Source: Burkholderiales bacterium
GTDB taxonomy: Bacteria; Pseudomonadota; Gammaproteobacteria; Burkholderiales; Burkholderiaceae_C
NCBI GenBank assembly: GCA_029268225.1
Contig: JAJUGJ010000016.1
Location: 1-62,147, forward strand
Direction of reading: 5' to 3'
DNA length: 62,147 bases
Below are positions 37,151-47,006 of the stretch, in pieces (within the stretch, counting starts at the first letter, position 1; every line of letters begins with the position of its first letter). The position numbers and the translations under genes were made by a program. Under the pieces are notes generated by a model. That model was not told where the DNA came from. It saw only the letters and a program-made list of their open reading frames with translations, and searched no databases.

Positions 37151-38410
37151 ATGAGCCTTTTTCTTGTCCTCTCAGCCACCGTTCGGACGGCATGGCGCCA
37201 TGCCCGCCTGGGGGGCTGGCTGGCCGGTGCGGTGTGGCTCTGCGCGGCGCCTGGGGCGCAGGCGCAAGCACCTGCGGCGTCTGCCGTGGCGCTGGCCTCG
37301 GCATTGGCCGACCCGCCACCCGGCATGCCCGCGCCGCCCGAGATCGCCGCCCGTGGGTTCATCTTGCAGGACCTCGGCAGCCAGCAGACCCTGGCTGCAC
37401 ACCAGCCTGACCAAAGCGTCCCGCCGGCCTCGCTCACCAAGCTGATGACCGCCTATCTGGTGTGCCAGGCTGTGGACGCGGGGCAACTCCGCTGGGATCA
37501 GCGGCTGCCCTTGTCTGAGCGAGCGTGGCGTGCTGCCATCGGCAGCGGCGCGCGCGCCTTGGCGCCGGTGGGCGCCCAACTCACCGTGACCGAGTTGCTG
37601 CGAGGCATGGCCGTGCTGGGGGCCAACGATGCTGCGGTGGCCCTGGCTGAGGGGGTGGCTGGCTCGGTGGACGACTTCGTGGCGCGCATGAACCGCCAAG
37701 CCCAGGCGTGGGGCCTGAAGGGCACCCAGTTTCGCAACCCTGATGGTCAGACGGTCAGTGGCCAGGTCAGCACACCGCGCGAACTCACCTGGATCGCGGT
37801 TCGACTGCTCACGGAACACCCCCAGGTGCTGGACCACACCCGCCAGCCCTCCCTGACACTGGGGGGCGTCAAGCAAGCCAGCAACAACCTGCTGCTGCTG
37901 CGGGACCCCAGCGTGGATGGCCTGCAGGTGGCCTATGCCGAGCGCCTGGGCTATGCCATGGTGGCGACCTCGCGTCGTGCGGCCGCGGCCGGCGAGCGCC
38001 GGCTGGTGACCGTGGTGGTGGGCGCCTCTTCTGCCCAGGCGCGGGCCATCGAAACCCAGAAGCTGCTCAACTGGGGCTACAGCGCCTTCGATGCCGTCCG
38101 CCTGTATGCCGCGGGGCAGACTGTGAGCACGGCGCCCGTCTGGAAGGGCCGTGCCAGCACGGTTGCTTTGGGGCGCACCCAGCCCATCGTGGTCACCGTG
38201 CCCCGAGGGCAGGCCGCACGCATTCAGACCACTTTGACCCGACAAGACCCCCTGCTGGCCCCTCTGGCGCAAGGGCAGACCGTGGGAACTTTGCACATCC
38301 GTCTGGGCACTCAACCCTGGCAGACCTTGCCGCTGCAGGCACTGGAGGCGGTGCCCAGCGCCGGCTGGCTGGGCCGCACCTGGGATGCCATCCGCCTGGG
38401 CATCCAATGA
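37151..38410 (+). CDS. DacA-like penicillin-binding protein lacking SxN and KTG motifs
   Basis: The 419-residue protein has a signal peptide (cleavage near AQA, residue 38), an S11 D-Ala-D-Ala carboxypeptidase domain and the C-terminal beta domain of PBP5/6. The SxxK motif is kept (S94-L-T-K97). The SxN position reads G157-A-N159, however, and the KTG position reads Q259-V-A261 in SVDGLQVAYAE. The reading frame and flanking alignment are intact, so these are substitutions, not sequencing shifts. It probably lacks normal carboxypeptidase turnover. An intact paralogue lies at 54129-55301. It overlaps ybeD by 4 nt. Confidence 0.88.
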   Translation: MSLFLVLSATVRTAWRHARLGGWLAGAVWLCAAPGAQAQAPAASAVALASALADPPPGMPAPPEIAARGFILQDLGSQQTLAAHQPDQSVPPASLTKLMTAYLVCQAVDAGQLRWDQRLPLSERAWRAAIGSGARALAPVGAQLTVTELLRGMAVLGANDAAVALAEGVAGSVDDFVARMNRQAQAWGLKGTQFRNPDGQTVSGQVSTPRELTWIAVRLLTEHPQVLDHTRQPSLTLGGVKQASNNLLLLRDPSVDGLQVAYAERLGYAMVATSRRAAAAGERRLVTVVVGASSAQARAIETQKLLNWGYSAFDAVRLYAAGQTVSTAPVWKGRASTVALGRTQPIVVTVPRGQAARIQTTLTRQDPLLAPLAQGQTVGTLHIRLGTQPWQTLPLQALEAVPSAGWLGRTWDAIRLGIQ

Positions 38411-38712
38411 AAGACATGGCCATGAACCAACCCGTCAACCCCATCATCCCGCCCGAGCAGTCGCTCATCGAGTACCCCTGCCGCTTTCCCATCAAGGTGA
38501 TGGGGCCGCACGTCGAAGAGTTTGTGGAGTCGGTGGTGACGCTCGTCGTTCAGCATGACCCCAGCTTTGACCGCGAGGCCCTGGAGCGTCGCCCCAGCAG
38601 CACCGGCAAGTACGTGGGCCTGACCGTCACGGTCACCGCCACCAGCCGCGAGCATCTGGACAACATCTACCGCGCCCTGACCAGCCACCCGCAGGTCAAG
38701 TACGTGCTGTGA
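38407..38712 (+). CDS. ybeD: YbeD family protein (DUF493)
   Basis: The 101-residue protein matches the YbeD/UPF0250 family, an ACT-like fold of unknown function: YPCRFPIKVMG near the start, TGKYVGLTVTVTATSREHLD in the middle, and the PQVKYVL terminus. In enterobacteria the order is dacA-ybeD-lipB-lipA; here the pair dacA-like/ybeD is separated from lipB-lipA. The start overlaps the upstream stop (ATGA), implying coupled translation. Confidence 0.92.
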   Translation: MKDMAMNQPVNPIIPPEQSLIEYPCRFPIKVMGPHVEEFVESVVTLVVQHDPSFDREALERRPSSTGKYVGLTVTVTATSREHLDNIYRALTSHPQVKYVL

Positions 38713-38822
38713 CCCCTGGGTGAGGGCAAGCGGACAAAGCCGCTGCCCCTGCCGCATACAATGTTTGCGCCCCTGCCGTTGCGCCTCGATGGTGCCGCGG
38801 CCTTTTGTTTGAAGGAACGATT

Positions 38823-39146
38823 GTGTTGATTTCTGAAGCCATTGCCCAAACCGCCGCTCCGGCAGCCAGCGCCTCCGGCGGTCTGATGAGCATGTTGCCC
38901 CTCGTGCTCATGTTCGTGGTGCTGTATTTCGTGATGATCCGGCCGCAGATGAAGCGCCAGAAGGAAACCCGCGCCATGCTCGAAGCCCTGGCCAAGGGGG
39001 ACGAAGTGGTGACCCAGGGCGGTGTCATCGGCAAGATCACCAAGCTGGGCGACGCCTTCGTCAGCATCGAAGTGGCCAATGGCGTCGAGTTGCAACTGCA
39101 GCGCGTGGCGATCATCCAGGTTCTGCCCAAGGGCACCTACAAGTAA
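38823..39146 (+). CDS. yajC: Preprotein translocase subunit YajC
   Basis: The 107-residue accessory subunit of the SecDF-YajC complex has one transmembrane helix (MLPLVLMFVVLYFVMIRPQ) followed by the cytoplasmic KRQKE segment and the GDEVVTQGGVIGKI domain. The start is a GTG at 38823, with AAGGA upstream; an ATG at 38805 is unlikely. A TACAAT box at 38757-38762 may be its promoter, without a convincing -35. secD and secF follow. Confidence 0.94.
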   Translation: MLISEAIAQTAAPAASASGGLMSMLPLVLMFVVLYFVMIRPQMKRQKETRAMLEALAKGDEVVTQGGVIGKITKLGDAFVSIEVANGVELQLQRVAIIQVLPKGTYK

Positions 39147-39173
39147 GTCACCGTCCGTGCTGTCGAGGATCCT

Positions 39174-41036
39174 ATGAACCGCTATCCCTGGTGGAAGTAC
39201 CTGATCATTGCCGTGGCCCTGCTCATCGGCCTGATCTACAGCCTGCCCAACGTCTTTGGTGAGGCCCCCGCCGTTCAGCTCTCCAGTGGCAAGGCCACCC
39301 TCAAGCTGGACCAGTCCGCCGTGGAGCGTGTGCGCACCGTGCTCAAGGAGGCGGGGCTCGATGCCGACTTCGTCGAGCTCGACGGCACCTCCGTGCGGGC
39401 GCGTTTCAAGGACACCGACAGCCAGTTGAAGGCCCGCGACGCCTTGAACCGCGCCTTCAATCCTGATGCCCAGGATCCGAGCTACATCGTCGCCCTGAAC
39501 CTCGTGTCGCGTTCGCCGCAGTGGCTGCGCAGCCTGCACGCCCAGCCCATGTACCTGGGCCTGGACCTGCGTGGGGGCGTGCACTTCCTGATGCAGGTCG
39601 ACATGAAGGCGGCGCTCACGCAAAAGCTCGATGGCCTCAGCACCGACATGCGCACGCTGCTGCGTGACAAGGACATCCGCCACAGTGGCATCCGCCGTGA
39701 GGCCTCGGCCTTGATTGTGCGCTTCCGTGACGATGCGTCTCGTGAGGCCGCCCGCGGCGTGCTGCAAAGCAGCCTGGCCGATGTGGTGTGGGTGGATGGC
39801 ACCGACACCGGCGGCTCAGGCGATCGCACCCTGGTCGGCACCCTCAAGCCCACCTCCGAGCGCGCCATTCAAGAGCAGGCGCTCAAGCAGAACATCACCA
39901 CCTTGCACAACCGGATCAATGAACTCGGCGTGGCCGAGCCCGTGATCCAGCAGCAAGGCATCGACCGCGTGGTCGTTCAGCTGCCGGGCGTGCAGGACAC
40001 GGCCAAGGCCAAGGACATCATCGGCCGCACCGCCACGCTGGAAGTGCGCATGGTCAACGACAGCGTCGAGGCCCAGGCCGCGCAAGCCGGTGGTCCGGTG
40101 CCTTTCGGTTATGAGCGCTACATGGAGCGCGGCGGCCTGCCCATCATCGTCAAGCGCGAAGTGGTGCTGACCGGCGACAACCTCACCGACGCCCAGCCCG
40201 GCTTCGACGAGAACCAGGAAGCCGCCGTGCACCTGACGCTCGACGCCCGTGGTGCCCGCATCTTCAAGGACGTCACGCGCGAGAACATCGGCAAGCGCAT
40301 GGCCATCATCCTGTTCGAAAAGGGCAAGGGTGAGGTTGTGACCGCCCCGGTGATCCGTGGCGAAATCGGCGGGGGGCGCGTGCAGATTTCGGGCCGCATG
40401 AGCACCGAAGAAGCCGCCGACACGGCCTTGCTGCTGCGCGCTGGCTCCTTGGCTGCACCGATGGAAATCATCGAAGAGCGCACCGTGGGCCCCAGCCTGG
40501 GCGCTGACAACATCGCGCAGGGCTTCAACAGCCTGATTTATGGCTTTGCGGCCATCGCGGTGTTCATGATCCTGTACTACATGCTGTTTGGCGTGTTCTC
40601 CACGGTGGCGCTCACGGTCAACCTGCTGCTGCTCGTGGCGGTGCTGTCGATGCTGCAGGCCACGTTGACGCTGCCGGGCATCGCCGCCATCGCCTTGACC
40701 CTGGGCATGGCCATCGACGCCAACGTGCTGATCAACGAGCGCGTGCGCGAAGAGCTACGCAATGGCTCGGCGCCGCAATCGGCCATCCACGCCGGTTACG
40801 AGAACGCCTGGGCCACGATTCTGGACTCCAACGTCACCACCCTGATCGCCGGCCTCGCCCTGCTGGCCTTCGGTTCGGGCCCGGTGCGTGGCTTTGCCGT
40901 GGTGCACTGCCTGGGCATCCTCACCTCGATGTTCTCGGCCGTGTTCTTCTCGCGCGGTCTGGTCAACCTCTGGTATGGCCGTCAGAAGAAGCTCAAGGGC
41001 GTGTCCATCGGACAGGTCTGGAAGCCCCAGGAATAA
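39174..41036 (+). CDS. secD: Protein translocase subunit SecD
   Basis: Uses the proton gradient to pull proteins out of SecYEG on the periplasmic side. The 620-residue protein has an N-terminal membrane helix (KYLIIAVALLIGLIYSLPNVFG), the DLRGGVHFLMQVD motif, a large periplasmic P1 region, the FDENQEAAVHLTLD stretch, and the C-terminal RND-type membrane half with GMAIDANVLINERVREE. It lies 27 nt after yajC and 18 nt before secF. Confidence 0.98.
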   Translation: MNRYPWWKYLIIAVALLIGLIYSLPNVFGEAPAVQLSSGKATLKLDQSAVERVRTVLKEAGLDADFVELDGTSVRARFKDTDSQLKARDALNRAFNPDAQDPSYIVALNLVSRSPQWLRSLHAQPMYLGLDLRGGVHFLMQVDMKAALTQKLDGLSTDMRTLLRDKDIRHSGIRREASALIVRFRDDASREAARGVLQSSLADVVWVDGTDTGGSGDRTLVGTLKPTSERAIQEQALKQNITTLHNRINELGVAEPVIQQQGIDRVVVQLPGVQDTAKAKDIIGRTATLEVRMVNDSVEAQAAQAGGPVPFGYERYMERGGLPIIVKREVVLTGDNLTDAQPGFDENQEAAVHLTLDARGARIFKDVTRENIGKRMAIILFEKGKGEVVTAPVIRGEIGGGRVQISGRMSTEEAADTALLLRAGSLAAPMEIIEERTVGPSLGADNIAQGFNSLIYGFAAIAVFMILYYMLFGVFSTVALTVNLLLLVAVLSMLQATLTLPGIAAIALTLGMAIDANVLINERVREELRNGSAPQSAIHAGYENAWATILDSNVTTLIAGLALLAFGSGPVRGFAVVHCLGILTSMFSAVFFSRGLVNLWYGRQKKLKGVSIGQVWKPQE

Positions 41037-41054
41037 GCAGAGGGAACCCCCATC

Positions 41055-42077
41055 ATGGAATTTTTCCGCATCAAGCGTGACATCCCGTTCATGCGTCACG
41101 CGTTGGTTTTCAACGCGATCTCCTTCCTGACCTTCGCTGTCGCGGTCTTCTTCATCCTGACCCGTGGGCTGCACCTGTCCATCGAGTTCACCGGCGGCTC
41201 GGTCATCGAAACCCGCTACGCCCAAACGGCAGACGTGGCCAAGGTGCGCGCCACCGTCGAGGCGTTGAACTACGGTGAGGTTCAGGCGCAGAACTTTGGC
41301 ACCTCGCGCGATGTGCTGATCCGCCTGCCGCTGCGCGGTGAGATGAAGCAGACCGAGGTCGTCGCCAACGTGTTCGGCGCCTTGTGCAAGGCCGAAGGCG
41401 GTCAGATCAGCACGGTGGAAACCGATGGCAAGGGCCCGTCCCAGGTCTGCAAGGCGCCCAATGGCGAGCAGCCTTTGACGCTGCAGCGCAGCGAGTTCGT
41501 CGGGCCGCAGGTGGGCGAAGAGCTGGTGCACGATGGCCTGATGGCGCTGGGCGCCACCATCGTTGGCATCATGATCTACCTGGCCGTTCGCTTCGAATGG
41601 AAGTTCGCCGTCGCCGGCATCATCGCCAACCTGCACGACGTGGTCATCATCCTGGGCTTTTTTGCCTTCTTCCAGTGGGAGTTCTCGCTGTCGGTGCTGG
41701 CTGCGGTGCTGGCGGTGCTGGGTTATTCGGTCAACGAGTCGGTGGTGATTTTTGACCGGATCCGCGAAGCCTTCCGCAAGTTCCGCAAGCTGAGCACCTC
41801 CGAGGTGATCGACCATGCCATCACCAGCACGACCAGCCGCACCATCATCACCCACGGTTCTACCCAGATGATGGTGGTGGCCATGCTGATCTTCGGCGGC
41901 CCCACGCTGCACTACTTTGCGCTGGCCCTGACCATTGGCATCCTGTTCGGGATCTACTCGTCGGTGTTCGTGGCGGCGGCCATCGCGATGTGGCTGGGCG
42001 TCAAGCGTGAGGACCTGATCACAGGCACCAAGAAAGACATCGACCCCAACGATCCGAACGCCGGCGCGGTGGTGTAG
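41055..42077 (+). CDS. secF: Protein translocase subunit SecF
   Basis: Forms the heterodimer with SecD. The 340-residue protein has the first helix (ALVFNAISFLTFAVAVFFIL), the FTGGSVIE motif, and the C-terminal membrane domain with GYSVNESVVIFDRIRE and the TLTS-like RTIITHG segment. The ATG at 41055 is well placed. It is the last gene of the yajC-secD-secF operon. Confidence 0.98.
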   Translation: MEFFRIKRDIPFMRHALVFNAISFLTFAVAVFFILTRGLHLSIEFTGGSVIETRYAQTADVAKVRATVEALNYGEVQAQNFGTSRDVLIRLPLRGEMKQTEVVANVFGALCKAEGGQISTVETDGKGPSQVCKAPNGEQPLTLQRSEFVGPQVGEELVHDGLMALGATIVGIMIYLAVRFEWKFAVAGIIANLHDVVIILGFFAFFQWEFSLSVLAAVLAVLGYSVNESVVIFDRIREAFRKFRKLSTSEVIDHAITSTTSRTIITHGSTQMMVVAMLIFGGPTLHYFALALTIGILFGIYSSVFVAAAIAMWLGVKREDLITGTKKDIDPNDPNAGAVV

Positions 42078-42112
42078 AGTCCAAAATCGTCCTCCCCTCT
42101 GAAGCAGCCCCC

Positions 42113-44437
42113 ATGAGTTTTGGTCCCCACCGAGCGCTGGCCCTGACAGCCCGTCTCAGCTTCCTCGAAGCCCTGATCAAAGGGGTGGAGGCGGTGGTGC
42201 ACGGCTGCGTCGATGGTGCGCGGCAGGCGGCGGCCGAGCCCCAGACCGATTCGGCGACCTACCAGCGCAAGCGCGACCTGATGCTGGAGCTGATGCGCTT
42301 GAATTCGGCTTGGCTGGCAGCGCTGGAGCGCCCCCTGCACGATGCCTTGCGTGACCTGCGGGTGGGACGCTCCGTGGGGGTGCGCGCCGCCCTGGGGCCG
42401 GCCAACAAGACCGACATCCCCTTGAGCCTGCTGGACGACAGCGATGTCGAGCGGGATCTGGCGGTGGCGCGCCTGGCGCAGATGATCGGTGACCACAACG
42501 GATCGGAATTTTCCGATCTGAACGCCCGTCTGCAGGCCGTGGGGGGGCCGGTGTCCGTCAGCGCGTCCGGACCGGTCGATGTGCTGATGCCGCACTGGGT
42601 GGCGCGGGTCATCGTGGACGCCTGGCTGGAGGTGGGGCTCAACCTGGATCATTGGTCGGAGATCAAGCCCATCCTCATGCACGAGGTGGCGCCTTGGACC
42701 CAGGAGGCCTATCACCACGTCAACGGCGTTTTGCTGGAGCATGGTGTCCGCCCCGAAATCGATTTGCGCCCCTTCATCCGGCGAGCCAAGGATGTGGGTG
42801 TCACCCAGGCTGGCGCATTGACACCCTTGGGTGGGCCCGCGGCGTCCGCCTCTCCGGGCAACACCGGCTCGCCCAGAGGCAACAGTGGCTTGCAGCCGCT
42901 GGGGGCCGCTTACGAAGAAACGCGCATGCTCACCCAGACGCCCGAGATGGCGCGCAGCGCGGTGAAAGCCCAGAATGTGCTCGACAAGCTGACCCAGGTG
43001 GTGTCGCGCCAGGTGCCCGGATTCGAACCGACCGCGGCCCGGGGTGTCCAGGGCGCTGCCCTGTCACCCGGCTTGGGGCAGGCCATCCAGTCCGTGGGCG
43101 AGACTTTGCGCCGCCAAGCGGGCCCGGATGTGGCCGTCAACCCGGCCGAGGCGCTGCAGACGCTTCAGCACAACAAGCAGGCCCTCAAGGAGGCCGCGAG
43201 CACGCCCAGCGAGCGCGCCATCATCGAGATCGTGGCCTTGCTGTTTCAAGCCATCCTGACCGAAGAGCGCCTGCCTGCGAGCATCCGCGTGTGGTTCGCG
43301 CGCCTGCAGATGCCGGTGCTGCGCGTGGCGGTGGCCGAGCCCGATTTCTTTGCCACCACCAGCCATCCCGCGCGCATCCTGATCGACCGCATGGGTGCCT
43401 GTGTGATGGGCTTTGCCGGCGAGCGTGCCGAGCAGGCCGATGACGCCCTGCACAAGGAAATCCGGCGCATCGTGCAGGTGATTGAGGCCTATCCGGACAC
43501 GGGGCGGCGGGTGTTCCAGACCGTGCTGACGGAGTTCGAGCGTTTCCTGGAAACCTATTTCCGCGAAGAGAATCAGGCCAGTCGCCGTGGCGTGTCGCTG
43601 GCACAGCAGGTGGAGCAGCGTGAAACCTGTGCGATCCAGTACACCATCGAGTTGCGCAAGATGCTGGACGGCGTGCCTGTGCACGACGGCGTCCGTGATT
43701 TCATGTTCCATGTCTGGGCCGACGTGTTGGCGCACAGCGCGGTGGTCAACGGTCCGACCAGCGAAGCCACCAAGGCCTTGCAGCGTGCCGCCGCCGATCT
43801 GATCTGGTCGGCCAGCGCCAAGACCTCGCGCGAAGAGCGGGCCGAGGTGCTGCGCCGCCTGCCCAATTTGCTGAAATCGATCCGGGAGGGCATGGCCCGT
43901 TCGGGCCTGCCGCTGGACAAGCAGGACGAGCACATCAAGGCCCTGAACACCGCCTTGGCAGCGGCGTTCTCCGCGCGTTCGGCCGCCATCTCTGCCACAC
44001 ACCTGCAGGCACTCACCGAGCGTCTGGAGGCCCTCGGCGAGGTTTTGCCCGACTTGTCCAAAGTCGAGTTGGATGCGGCCACCTTGCGGGATCTGTCCGG
44101 ACACGAGAGCGATGCGCTGGAAGTGGTGGCCGAGGGCGGTTCCATGCCCACTCCGGCCATGCTGGCCTGGGCACGCGAGCTGCAGATCGGATCCTGGTTC
44201 GAGCTGGACTATCGCGGCAAGCAAGAGTCCGTGCAACTGGCCTGGTCGGGACTGCAGCAGCAGCTGCTGTTGTTCGTGACGCCAGCGGGGCGGGGCATCT
44301 TGTTCCAGCTGCATCGCCTGGCAGCGTTCCTGCAAGCGGGTTTGCTGGTGCCTCAGGAAGACGAATCCCTGACCACCCGGGCGACCCGTGCGGCGTTGGC
44401 CAAGCTCGACGCCGATCCCACGCGACTGCTCAACTGA
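42113..44437 (+). CDS. DUF1631 family protein
   Basis: The 774-residue cytoplasmic-looking protein matches the DUF1631 family, found mainly in beta- and gammaproteobacteria and of unknown function. It starts MSFGPHRALALTAR, is largely helical, has a low-complexity Gly/Ser/Pro linker near residues 240-260 and ends with a domain (WFELDYRGKQESVQLAWSG) that resembles a PilZ-like beta segment typical of these proteins. A PilZ-type domain would bind c-di-GMP; a GGDEF-EAL enzyme is encoded next door. That link is inference. Confidence 0.82.
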   Translation: MSFGPHRALALTARLSFLEALIKGVEAVVHGCVDGARQAAAEPQTDSATYQRKRDLMLELMRLNSAWLAALERPLHDALRDLRVGRSVGVRAALGPANKTDIPLSLLDDSDVERDLAVARLAQMIGDHNGSEFSDLNARLQAVGGPVSVSASGPVDVLMPHWVARVIVDAWLEVGLNLDHWSEIKPILMHEVAPWTQEAYHHVNGVLLEHGVRPEIDLRPFIRRAKDVGVTQAGALTPLGGPAASASPGNTGSPRGNSGLQPLGAAYEETRMLTQTPEMARSAVKAQNVLDKLTQVVSRQVPGFEPTAARGVQGAALSPGLGQAIQSVGETLRRQAGPDVAVNPAEALQTLQHNKQALKEAASTPSERAIIEIVALLFQAILTEERLPASIRVWFARLQMPVLRVAVAEPDFFATTSHPARILIDRMGACVMGFAGERAEQADDALHKEIRRIVQVIEAYPDTGRRVFQTVLTEFERFLETYFREENQASRRGVSLAQQVEQRETCAIQYTIELRKMLDGVPVHDGVRDFMFHVWADVLAHSAVVNGPTSEATKALQRAAADLIWSASAKTSREERAEVLRRLPNLLKSIREGMARSGLPLDKQDEHIKALNTALAAAFSARSAAISATHLQALTERLEALGEVLPDLSKVELDAATLRDLSGHESDALEVVAEGGSMPTPAMLAWARELQIGSWFELDYRGKQESVQLAWSGLQQQLLLFVTPAGRGILFQLHRLAAFLQAGLLVPQEDESLTTRATRAALAKLDADPTRLLN

Positions 44438-44488
44438 GGCGCGACCGGTGCGTCGCCTGACGCCCACGGCGTCGTGAGGCGCCCGCGC

Positions 44489-46870
44489 TCAGTGCAAACC
44501 GTTCAGCAGCGCTTCGAAATCGCTTTCTTTCACAGGGCGACCCAGGTGATAGCCCTGGGCTTCGTCGCACCCATGATCGCGCAGGAACAGCGCCTGCTCC
44601 TGGGTTTCCACCCCCTCGGCCACGATGCCCACCTCCAGACGGTGACCCATGGCGATCAAGGCGGCTACCAGACGGCTGTCGCCGTGAGACTGCGGTACGC
44701 CGGTCAGGAAGCTGCGGTCGAGCTTGAAGCGGTCCACCGGCAGTTCACGCAGGTAGGCGAAGCTGGAATAGCCCACCCCAAAGTCATCGATGGCGATGCT
44801 CACGCCCAGGGCCCGCAGTTGGCGCAGCACATCGGCCGCGCGCAAGGACTCACGGACCACCACGCTTTCGGTGATCTCGAGCTCCAGTGCCGTGGGCGGC
44901 AAACCGGTATCTTTCAACACGCGAGACACGGTGTCCGCGATGTCTTGCCGGTCCAGTTGCACCGCCGACAGGTTCACCGCGATGCGCAGAGAAAGGCCCG
45001 TGGACTGGCGCCAACGGTGCGCGACGGTACAGGCCTTGCGCAGCACCCATTCACCGATCGAGACAATCAGGCCGGACTCTTCGGCCAGCGGGATGAAGTC
45101 TGAAGGCGGGATCAGGCGACCCTGGTGTTCCCAGCGCAGCAGCGCTTCCGCCCCGGTGACCCGCCCTGTGGCGCAATCGAACTGCGGCTGGTAGTGCAGG
45201 CGCAACTCGTCACGCTCAAGGGCGTGGTAAAGCTCGTTTTCCAGCAGCAGGGTGTCGGCCGAGGGCGAGGCCATGCGCTCGCTGTAGATCTGGATGCGGT
45301 TGCGCCCATCGCTCTTGGCCTGGTACATGGCCAGATCGGCATGGCGCATCAGCGTCACGGGGTCGGTGCCGTGCTCGGGGTACAGGGCCAGACCGATGCT
45401 GGGGGTGACGCGCAGCTCATGTTCGCCGATCCTGACCGGCGCATTGAACACCTCGTGCACCTTGGCCGCCACCAGTTCGCCGTCGGCTTGGGCCTGGATG
45501 CGCGGCAGCAGCACAACGAACTCATCGCCTCCCAGGCGGGCCACGATGTCGGAGGTGCGCATGGCAGACCGCAGGCGGCGCGAGATCTCGATGAGCACGC
45601 TGTCGCCAATGTGGTGGCCCAGGCTGTCGTTGATTTTCTTGAAGCGGTCGAGGTCGATGAACATCAAGGCCAGGCAGCCTTTTTCGCGCTGGGCGATGTT
45701 CAGGCAGGCCTTGAGTTGCTCTTGCAACATGTTGCGGTTGGGCAGCGAGGTCAATGCGTCGTGCAAGGCCATGTGCTGCAACTGGTGCTCGGCCTCGTGG
45801 CGGGCGCTCACGTCGTGCGCCATGAGCAGAAAGCCGGTGCGCGCACCGTATTCATTGCTCAACTCGGTCACGAGAATCTCGGCCATCAGGCTGGTGCCAT
45901 CACTGCGCACCATGCGCCACTCGGTGGGCAGGCCGGGTGATTCCTGAGCGAGGTGAGCCACCACGTCCAGATCGGTCACGGGCTGGTTCAGGCGCAGGGC
46001 CAACAGGTGTGCGCGTTCGGCCACCTGGGTAGGCTCGAAAAATCGCTGGGTGTTGCTGCGGCCGATCAGGTCGGTCGCGACGCAGCCCAGCAACCGCTCG
46101 CCCGCAGGGTTCACGGTCTGGAACGTGCCTTGGCGGTTGAGCACAAAGACCGCATAGGGCGCGTTGTGGACGATGATGCGGCGCATCTCGTCGACTTCAT
46201 TGAGCTGGCGCTGTGCCGCAATGATGGCGCGCTCGGTGGCGTCCTGGGTGCTGAGGTCGCGGAGCAGGCAGAGATACTGGGCCTGCCCTTCGACGTCCAT
46301 GGCCGTGGTTGACAGACCCAGAGGGAAGTGTTGTCCATTCGCGCGGCGCCCTTCGGTGCGGCGCCCCACGCCGTCGAGCCCCATGTGCTGCAAGTGCAAG
46401 AAGGTGTCGAGGTCTTGGCGCGAGCCATTGGGGGCCGCGCCCGGCAAGAGCTTGCTGAGGTGGGCGTGCTGCAGCTCGGCGGCCTCGTAGCCGAAGATGC
46501 GGGTGACGGCGGCGTTCACGCTGAGGATGTCGCCCGTCGTGGAGACGGTGAGGATGCCTTCCTCGGTGTGGTCGAGTACGGCGCGCAACCGGGCTTCACG
46601 GTCGACGATCTGCTGGTGCAAGGTGTCGGCCAAGGCTGCCGAGCGCTGGTGGCGCCTGGCCCATTGCCGCAGCAACCACCACAAGAGCACCGAGCCTGCC
46701 GCCCCGCTCACGAGCAGCACGGTGGCCGAGGGCTGAAACGGAGCCCCGTCGGGGGCGGTGGCTTGCCACCAGGCGGCCAGGCTGAGCAACAAGCCGCCAG
46801 CGAGCACAACCCAGGCGCTGAGGTGCAGCCTGCGTGCTTCCTGTTCGGTTCTCGTGATCTCGATCCGCAT
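44489..46870 (-). CDS. PAS-GGDEF-EAL bifunctional cyclic-di-GMP enzyme
   Basis: The 793-residue inner-membrane protein has two N-terminal helices (residues ~18-35 and ~50-66), two PAS domains (~90-210 and ~225-360), a GGDEF domain and an EAL domain. The GGDEF motif (~residue 447) is intact and preceded by an RTSD inhibitory I-site five residues upstream, so diguanylate cyclase activity with product feedback is expected. The EAL domain keeps EALLRWEH, ELEITES, DDFGVGYSS and VAEGVE, so phosphodiesterase activity is also plausible. A CRP-like palindrome lies ~140 bp upstream of its start. Confidence 0.94.
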   Translation of the reverse strand: MRIEITRTEQEARRLHLSAWVVLAGGLLLSLAAWWQATAPDGAPFQPSATVLLVSGAAGSVLLWWLLRQWARRHQRSAALADTLHQQIVDREARLRAVLDHTEEGILTVSTTGDILSVNAAVTRIFGYEAAELQHAHLSKLLPGAAPNGSRQDLDTFLHLQHMGLDGVGRRTEGRRANGQHFPLGLSTTAMDVEGQAQYLCLLRDLSTQDATERAIIAAQRQLNEVDEMRRIIVHNAPYAVFVLNRQGTFQTVNPAGERLLGCVATDLIGRSNTQRFFEPTQVAERAHLLALRLNQPVTDLDVVAHLAQESPGLPTEWRMVRSDGTSLMAEILVTELSNEYGARTGFLLMAHDVSARHEAEHQLQHMALHDALTSLPNRNMLQEQLKACLNIAQREKGCLALMFIDLDRFKKINDSLGHHIGDSVLIEISRRLRSAMRTSDIVARLGGDEFVVLLPRIQAQADGELVAAKVHEVFNAPVRIGEHELRVTPSIGLALYPEHGTDPVTLMRHADLAMYQAKSDGRNRIQIYSERMASPSADTLLLENELYHALERDELRLHYQPQFDCATGRVTGAEALLRWEHQGRLIPPSDFIPLAEESGLIVSIGEWVLRKACTVAHRWRQSTGLSLRIAVNLSAVQLDRQDIADTVSRVLKDTGLPPTALELEITESVVVRESLRAADVLRQLRALGVSIAIDDFGVGYSSFAYLRELPVDRFKLDRSFLTGVPQSHGDSRLVAALIAMGHRLEVGIVAEGVETQEQALFLRDHGCDEAQGYHLGRPVKESDFEALLNGLH

Positions 46871-47006
46871 TCGGTGGGTTCCTGCTTAGCACATCAGCTT
46901 ACATTCAGAGAACGTCGTGCGTCAGTGTGCAGCAGCGAGGAAACCACAAGTAATGCAGGTTTGAAACAAATTGACACAAGAAACAAGGGGTAACCGACCT
47001 CGTTTT

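Noticed and set aside
37151..38410. Frameshift explaining the lost DacA motifs
   Set aside because: Similarity to DacA continues in the same frame on both sides of both altered motifs, so substitutions explain them.
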